From an uncultured Eubacterium sp. (lineage in GTDB: Bacteria > Bacillota > Clostridia > Lachnospirales > Lachnospiraceae), in contig CAMKHH010000020.1 of NCBI GenBank assembly GCA_946412445.1, forward strand, positions 1 through 9,806: DNA of 9,806 bases, read 5' to 3'. This document shows positions 8,163-9,806 of this stretch, piece after piece. The translations under genes and the position numbers were made by a program. The notes under the pieces are model-generated. The model ran no database searches. It was not told the origin of the DNA and worked only from the letters and a program-made list of their open reading frames with translations. The number at the start of each line of letters is the position of its first letter. Position 1 is the first letter of the stretch.

Positions 8163-8175
8163 GAAAGGAAGTGAT
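8163..8175 (+). promoter_or_regulatory. Extended Shine-Dalgarno of cdaA
   Basis: The run GAAAGGAAGTGAT matches the complement of the Firmicutes 16S rRNA 3' end (GAAAGGAGGTGAT) at 12 of 13 positions. Its core ends 7 nt before the TTG at 8179, which is ideal spacing. The ATG at 8174 overlaps this element, is in another frame and reaches a stop at 8261-8263, so it is a decoy. Confidence 0.8.
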
Positions 8176-8178
8176 GCT

Positions 8179-9084
8179 TTGGATAAGATTATTATATGGT
8201 TTAAAACACAATTTGTTAATTTCACATTTCCACGTCAGCTTCCGAAACATGTGGAATTCATAGACATTATACAAATTTTGATAATTGCTTACTTTGTATA
8301 CCATCTGATTCTCTGGGTGAAAAATACGCGGGCATATCTTCTGCTTAGAGGTGTTGTCTTTATCGGTGTATTTATTCTGATTGCCAATTTTTTTGAAATG
8401 GATGTAATCATCGAGATCTTTAAGATGGTAAGTGTCGCCGCCATTACAGCGGTAGTGATTGTCTTTCAGCCAGAACTGCGCCGGGTATTGGAGCAGTTGG
8501 GAGACCGGAATTTTTTTGATTCGTTCCTGATTCTGGGAGCGGGCAATGTGGAAGATAATTTAAGATTTAATGATCAGACGTTGAATGAACTGGTTCGTGC
8601 AAGCTTTGAGATGGGAGAAGTAAAGACAGGTGCGCTGATTGTAATTGAGCAGAACATATCTCTGGCAGATTACGAAAAAACCGGTATTCCTGTTGATGCA
8701 GTTCTGACAGGGCAGCTGCTGATTAATATATTTGAGCATAATACACCTCTGCATGACGGTGCTGTCATTGTAAGAGGGGATCGGGTGGCTGCTGCGACCT
8801 GTTATCTTCCCTTATCCGACAGCATGGCAATAAGCAAGGAGCTTGGGACCAGGCATCGTGCTGCCATAGGAATCAGTGAGGTCAGCGACTCTTTGACAAT
8901 TATTGTATCAGAAGAGACCGGTCATGTTTCTATTGCATTAAATGGTGAAATCAGGACAGCGGTGTCTTCCAGCGACTTGAGAGAACAGCTTCATAAGATT
9001 CAAAAGATGTCAAAGCAGCAGCAAAAAACCAGGTTTCAGCGTTGGAAAGGGCGGGTAAGACATGAAAAAACTACTGAAAAATAA
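8179..9084 (+). CDS. cdaA: CdaA, membrane-bound diadenylate cyclase (c-di-AMP synthase)
   Basis: CdaA condenses two ATP into cyclic di-AMP, the second messenger controlling potassium and osmolyte uptake and wall homeostasis in Firmicutes. The N-terminus has three predicted membrane helices at about 27-46, 53-71 and 82-96, followed by the conserved FQPELRRVLEQLG linker and the cytoplasmic DAC domain. Both signature motifs are intact: DGA within LHDGAVIVRGDRV (D193-A195) and RHR within GTRHRAAIGISE (R225-R227). The start is TTG at 8179: no in-frame ATG occurs before 8398, which would delete two helices, and a near-perfect ribosome binding site sits at the right distance. At 301 residues it is longer than the 273 of Bacillus CdaA; much of the excess is a basic tail (last 30 residues: 11 Lys/Arg, 2 Glu). 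It follows two unassigned membrane genes and overlaps cdaR by 23 nt. A DisA- or CdaS-type cyclase is excluded by the three-helix N-terminus. Confidence 0.97.
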   Translation: MDKIIIWFKTQFVNFTFPRQLPKHVEFIDIIQILIIAYFVYHLILWVKNTRAYLLLRGVVFIGVFILIANFFEMDVIIEIFKMVSVAAITAVVIVFQPELRRVLEQLGDRNFFDSFLILGAGNVEDNLRFNDQTLNELVRASFEMGEVKTGALIVIEQNISLADYEKTGIPVDAVLTGQLLINIFEHNTPLHDGAVIVRGDRVAAATCYLPLSDSMAISKELGTRHRAAIGISEVSDSLTIIVSEETGHVSIALNGEIRTAVSSSDLREQLHKIQKMSKQQQKTRFQRWKGRVRHEKTTEK

Positions 9085-9806
9085 CCTGGCTCTGAAAATT
9101 ATTTCTGTACTTGTTGCAATATTAATCTGGTATGTGGTGGTGGAAGTCAGTGATCCGATAAGACCCCAGACCTATGATGTCCCAGTCAATATTACGCATG
9201 CAAATTATATTGAGACAGGGAAGAAAACCTACCGGATTGATGATCAGTACAAAACCATCAAAGTTACCATCCGGGATAATCGGACGGCCCTCTCAAAGAT
9301 TAAAGAGGCGGATATTGTAGCAGAGGCGGATTTAACTCAGATTGTAGATATGAACACCTCGCCGGTATATGTTCCGGTTACCGTGTCCTGCCCGGGCATA
9401 AGGGGGGAGAACATATCCTTGTCCAGAACAACAATTCCTGTTATCATAGAAGACATCGAACAGCAGACCTTTAATATCGATGTAGATACCGGAGATACGG
9501 TTCCGGGACGGGATTATGAGGTCGGTAAGATAACGCTGAATCCTAAAACGGTGACTATAACAGGGCCTAAATCCATCATTAAAAAGATTGACCGGGTAAA
9601 AGCTGAGGTCAGCGTAGACGGTATGACGGAAGATGGAGAAAAGACAGCGAATCTGGTAATCTATGATAAGAACGGGGAGCCGGTCACCTCGGATATGGGA
9701 TATCTGAGATTTGACATCGGATCCACACCGGTACAGGCTTCCGTTGATTTATGGAAGAAAGAGAATGTCAAGATAAATATTGAACTGGAAGGAAGCCCTG
9801 CCAGGG
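9062..9806 (+). CDS. cdaR: CdaR, YbbR-domain regulator of CdaA (3' end missing)
   Basis: CdaR is the membrane-anchored extracytoplasmic partner that modulates CdaA activity in Firmicutes. The ATG at 9062 lies inside the end of cdaA, overlapping it by 23 nt in another frame; a purine-rich GGAAAGGGCGGGT (9044-9056) within cdaA serves as ribosome binding site. The 248 visible residues begin MKKLLKNN, then one membrane helix (about 9-28, LALKIISVLVAILIWYVVVE), and continue as beta-rich YbbR repeats: the first about 33-131, the second about 137-231 (with the typical PKTVTITGPKSIIKKIDRV), and the start of a third from about 234. Family members commonly have three or four such repeats, so roughly half the gene may be missing. 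Low sequence identity between repeats is normal for the family. The helix position implies the repeats lie outside the cell. In many relatives glmM follows; it is not in view here. Confidence 0.94.
   Translation, partial: MKKLLKNNLALKIISVLVAILIWYVVVEVSDPIRPQTYDVPVNITHANYIETGKKTYRIDDQYKTIKVTIRDNRTALSKIKEADIVAEADLTQIVDMNTSPVYVPVTVSCPGIRGENISLSRTTIPVIIEDIEQQTFNIDVDTGDTVPGRDYEVGKITLNPKTVTITGPKSIIKKIDRVKAEVSVDGMTEDGEKTANLVIYDKNGEPVTSDMGYLRFDIGSTPVQASVDLWKKENVKINIELEGSPAR

Noticed and set aside
8128..8178. c-di-AMP (ydaO-type) riboswitch or separate promoter before cdaA
   Set aside because: The gap is only 51 nt, far too short for that riboswitch, and no paired -35/-10 boxes are visible.
8125..8181. 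Stop-codon read-through fusing the 368-aa protein to CdaA, since both are in the same frame
   Set aside because: The stop is TAA, the strongest context against read-through, no recoding element is seen, and cdaA has its own excellent ribosome binding site.

Overview
This is a gene-dense, all plus-strand stretch of a Firmicutes chromosome. I infer a clostridial anaerobe, most likely Lachnospiraceae. Reasons: moderate GC; strong AGGAGG-type ribosome binding sites; the order uvrA, mreB, recD2, comF, which I recall from that family; and a cdaA-cdaR pair. Protein similarity is judged by eye from motifs, and the genus cannot be fixed from the window.

Region 1 (1-2437) is the 3' five-sixths of uvrA, whose start lies outside the window. 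A short gap (2438-2506) with a good sigma-A-type promoter leads to region 2 (2507-6504): mreB (actin-like cell-shape protein), recD2 (5'-3' DNA helicase with helix-hairpin-helix motifs) and comF (zinc-ribbon phosphoribosyltransferase-fold protein of the DNA-uptake family). Gaps of 25 and 52 nt and no visible terminator suggest one transcript. Three of the first four genes act on DNA (excision repair, unwinding, uptake/recombination); mreB is the odd one and lacks mreC/mreD neighbours here.

Region 3 (6505-9806) starts with a second promoter of the same layout (TTTTCA, 17 nt, TACAAT). It is followed by four tightly packed genes. Two encode unassigned membrane proteins (142 and 368 aa) whose reading frames overlap as TGATG. 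Then come cdaA (membrane diadenylate cyclase making c-di-AMP, TTG start with an unusually long Shine-Dalgarno match) and cdaR (YbbR-domain regulator, overlapping cdaA by 23 nt and cut off by the window end). The layout suggests the two unassigned proteins are made together with the c-di-AMP synthase. This is the most interesting unexplained part of the window.

No tRNA, rRNA, mobile element, CRISPR array, riboswitch or convincing intrinsic terminator was seen, and no stretch over 300 bases lacks a gene.
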